A stretch of 5,392 nt of DNA from Treponema sp. (lineage in GTDB: Bacteria > Spirochaetota > Spirochaetia > Treponematales > Breznakiellaceae), in assembly GCA_009780285.1 (NCBI GenBank), contig WRAL01000124.1:1-5392 (forward strand), written 5' to 3'. Every line of letters starts with the position of its first letter. Position 1 is the stretch's first letter. Below, piece after piece: positions 4,815-5,392 of this stretch. Both the position numbers and the translations under genes were made by a program. Under the pieces are notes generated by a model that was not told where the DNA came from, did no database searches, and saw only the letters and a program-made list of their open reading frames with translations.

Positions 4815-5392
4815 CAACGATCGCGTGGATCCTGCCTGGAACCTGGCCGCCGAGGAATACCTGCTTACGACGCGCAGGGAAACGATCGGGATGCTCTGGC
4901 GAAACGGGCCTTCGGTGATCATCGGAAAAAACCAGGATCTGGAAGCCGAGGTCGACACGGCCCTTGCCGCCGAGCGAGGCGTCGCGATCGTAAGGCGTAT
5001 CACCGGCGGGGGAGCGGTTTTTCACGATCTGGGCAACGTGAATTTTACTTACATGTTTACCTTCGAGGGAAGCCACGAGATGGACTTCGCGCCTTTCGCA
5101 AGGCCGGCGATTGAGGCGCTGGCGACGATGGGCGTAAAGGCCGAGCTGTCCGGGCGCAACGACATTCTGGTGGAGGGCAAAAAAGTTTCCGGCTGCGCCC
5201 ATGCCTGCGTCGGCGACCGCGCCCTTTACCACGGCACCTTGCTTTTTTCCGCCGATCTGTCGAAAATGGACGGGCTTTTGCGCTACAGCGAGGAAAAATA
5301 CCGAGGCCGGGGAATCAAGTCCGTGTCCGCGCGGGTCGAAAACCTTTCGCGTTGGATCCGGGAAATGAACGTGTGCGAATTTATGGATCGCA
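4801..5392 (+). CDS. lplA: Lipoate-protein ligase A, N-terminal part (runs off the right edge)
   Basis: The first 197 codons are present. LplA activates lipoate with ATP to lipoyl-AMP and transfers it to a lysine of lipoyl domains such as the E2 subunits of 2-oxoacid dehydrogenases or the glycine-cleavage H protein. The sequence shows the family motifs in order: WNLAAEEYLL (13-22), WRNGPSVIIGKNQ (33-45), the lipoate-binding RRITGGGAVFHDLGN (65-79), SGRNDILVEGKKVSG (117-131) and HGTLLFSADLS (144-154). Lys128 corresponds to the catalytic lysine of the Escherichia coli enzyme (Lys133). AAGGA at 4788-4792 precedes ATG 4801 by 8 bases. The start lies inside the PHP gene in a different frame. A lipoyltransferase of the same fold is the alternative, but the GGGAVFHD and KVSG motifs fit a ligase; the missing C-terminal domain would settle it. 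Confidence 0.92.
   Translation, partial: MLWIDNDRVDPAWNLAAEEYLLTTRRETIGMLWRNGPSVIIGKNQDLEAEVDTALAAERGVAIVRRITGGGAVFHDLGNVNFTYMFTFEGSHEMDFAPFARPAIEALATMGVKAELSGRNDILVEGKKVSGCAHACVGDRALYHGTLLFSADLSKMDGLLRYSEEKYRGRGIKSVSARVENLSRWIREMNVCEFMDR

Noticed and set aside
4290..5232. Antisense open frames at 4290-5003 and 4804-5232
   Set aside because: They overlap the well-supported PHP and LplA genes on the other strand and show no recognisable motif.
1..5392. CRISPR array, tRNA, rRNA, transposase or toxin-antitoxin pair
   Set aside because: No regularly spaced short repeats, cloverleaf sequence, transposase motifs or small gene pair of that type were seen. The direct repeats at 1919-1956 and 1985-2011 are only two copies each.

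Overview
The window comes from a bacterium with a lipoprotein-rich envelope. I infer a spirochaete, perhaps a Treponema-like gut species, from the paralogous small lipoproteins with an LSAC lipobox, the small beta-barrel-like protein ending in Phe, and the PHP-domain / lipoate-ligase pair. No rRNA or tRNA is present to confirm this, so the assignment is tentative. All genes read on the + strand.

Region 1 (1-1655) is AT-rich. It holds a head-to-tail array of one small lipoprotein family: the last codons of one copy (1-21), a complete copy (43-474), a second copy whose usual start codon has been replaced (526-960), and the first few codons of another copy fused to unrelated sequence (982-1125). 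That last ORF overlaps the start of a predicted outer-membrane barrel protein (1122-1655) by an ATGA junction. The copies are almost identical across the gene boundary and signal peptide, are again similar at the C-terminus, and differ strongly in the middle.

Region 2 (1656-2090) carries no convincing gene. It is GC-rich and highly structured: a 20-bp perfect hairpin with T-run (terminator), then nested inverted repeats at 1784-2013 enclosing two tight hairpins, then a sigma70-like promoter and a short leader hairpin before the next gene.

Region 3 (2091-5392) is GC-rich and looks like ordinary chromosomal backbone. A GT4-type glycosyltransferase (2091-3221) appears to be transcribed from its own promoter. 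It is followed by a probable operon: a small exported protein of unknown function (3348-3773), a PHP-superfamily predicted phosphoesterase starting at TTG (3795-4814), and a lipoate-protein ligase (from 4801 to beyond the right edge) whose start overlaps the end of the PHP gene.

The items most worth follow-up are the mosaic lipoprotein array with its start-codon loss, and the nested inverted-repeat element at 1784-2013. Nothing here can be called a new defence or mobile system from the sequence alone.
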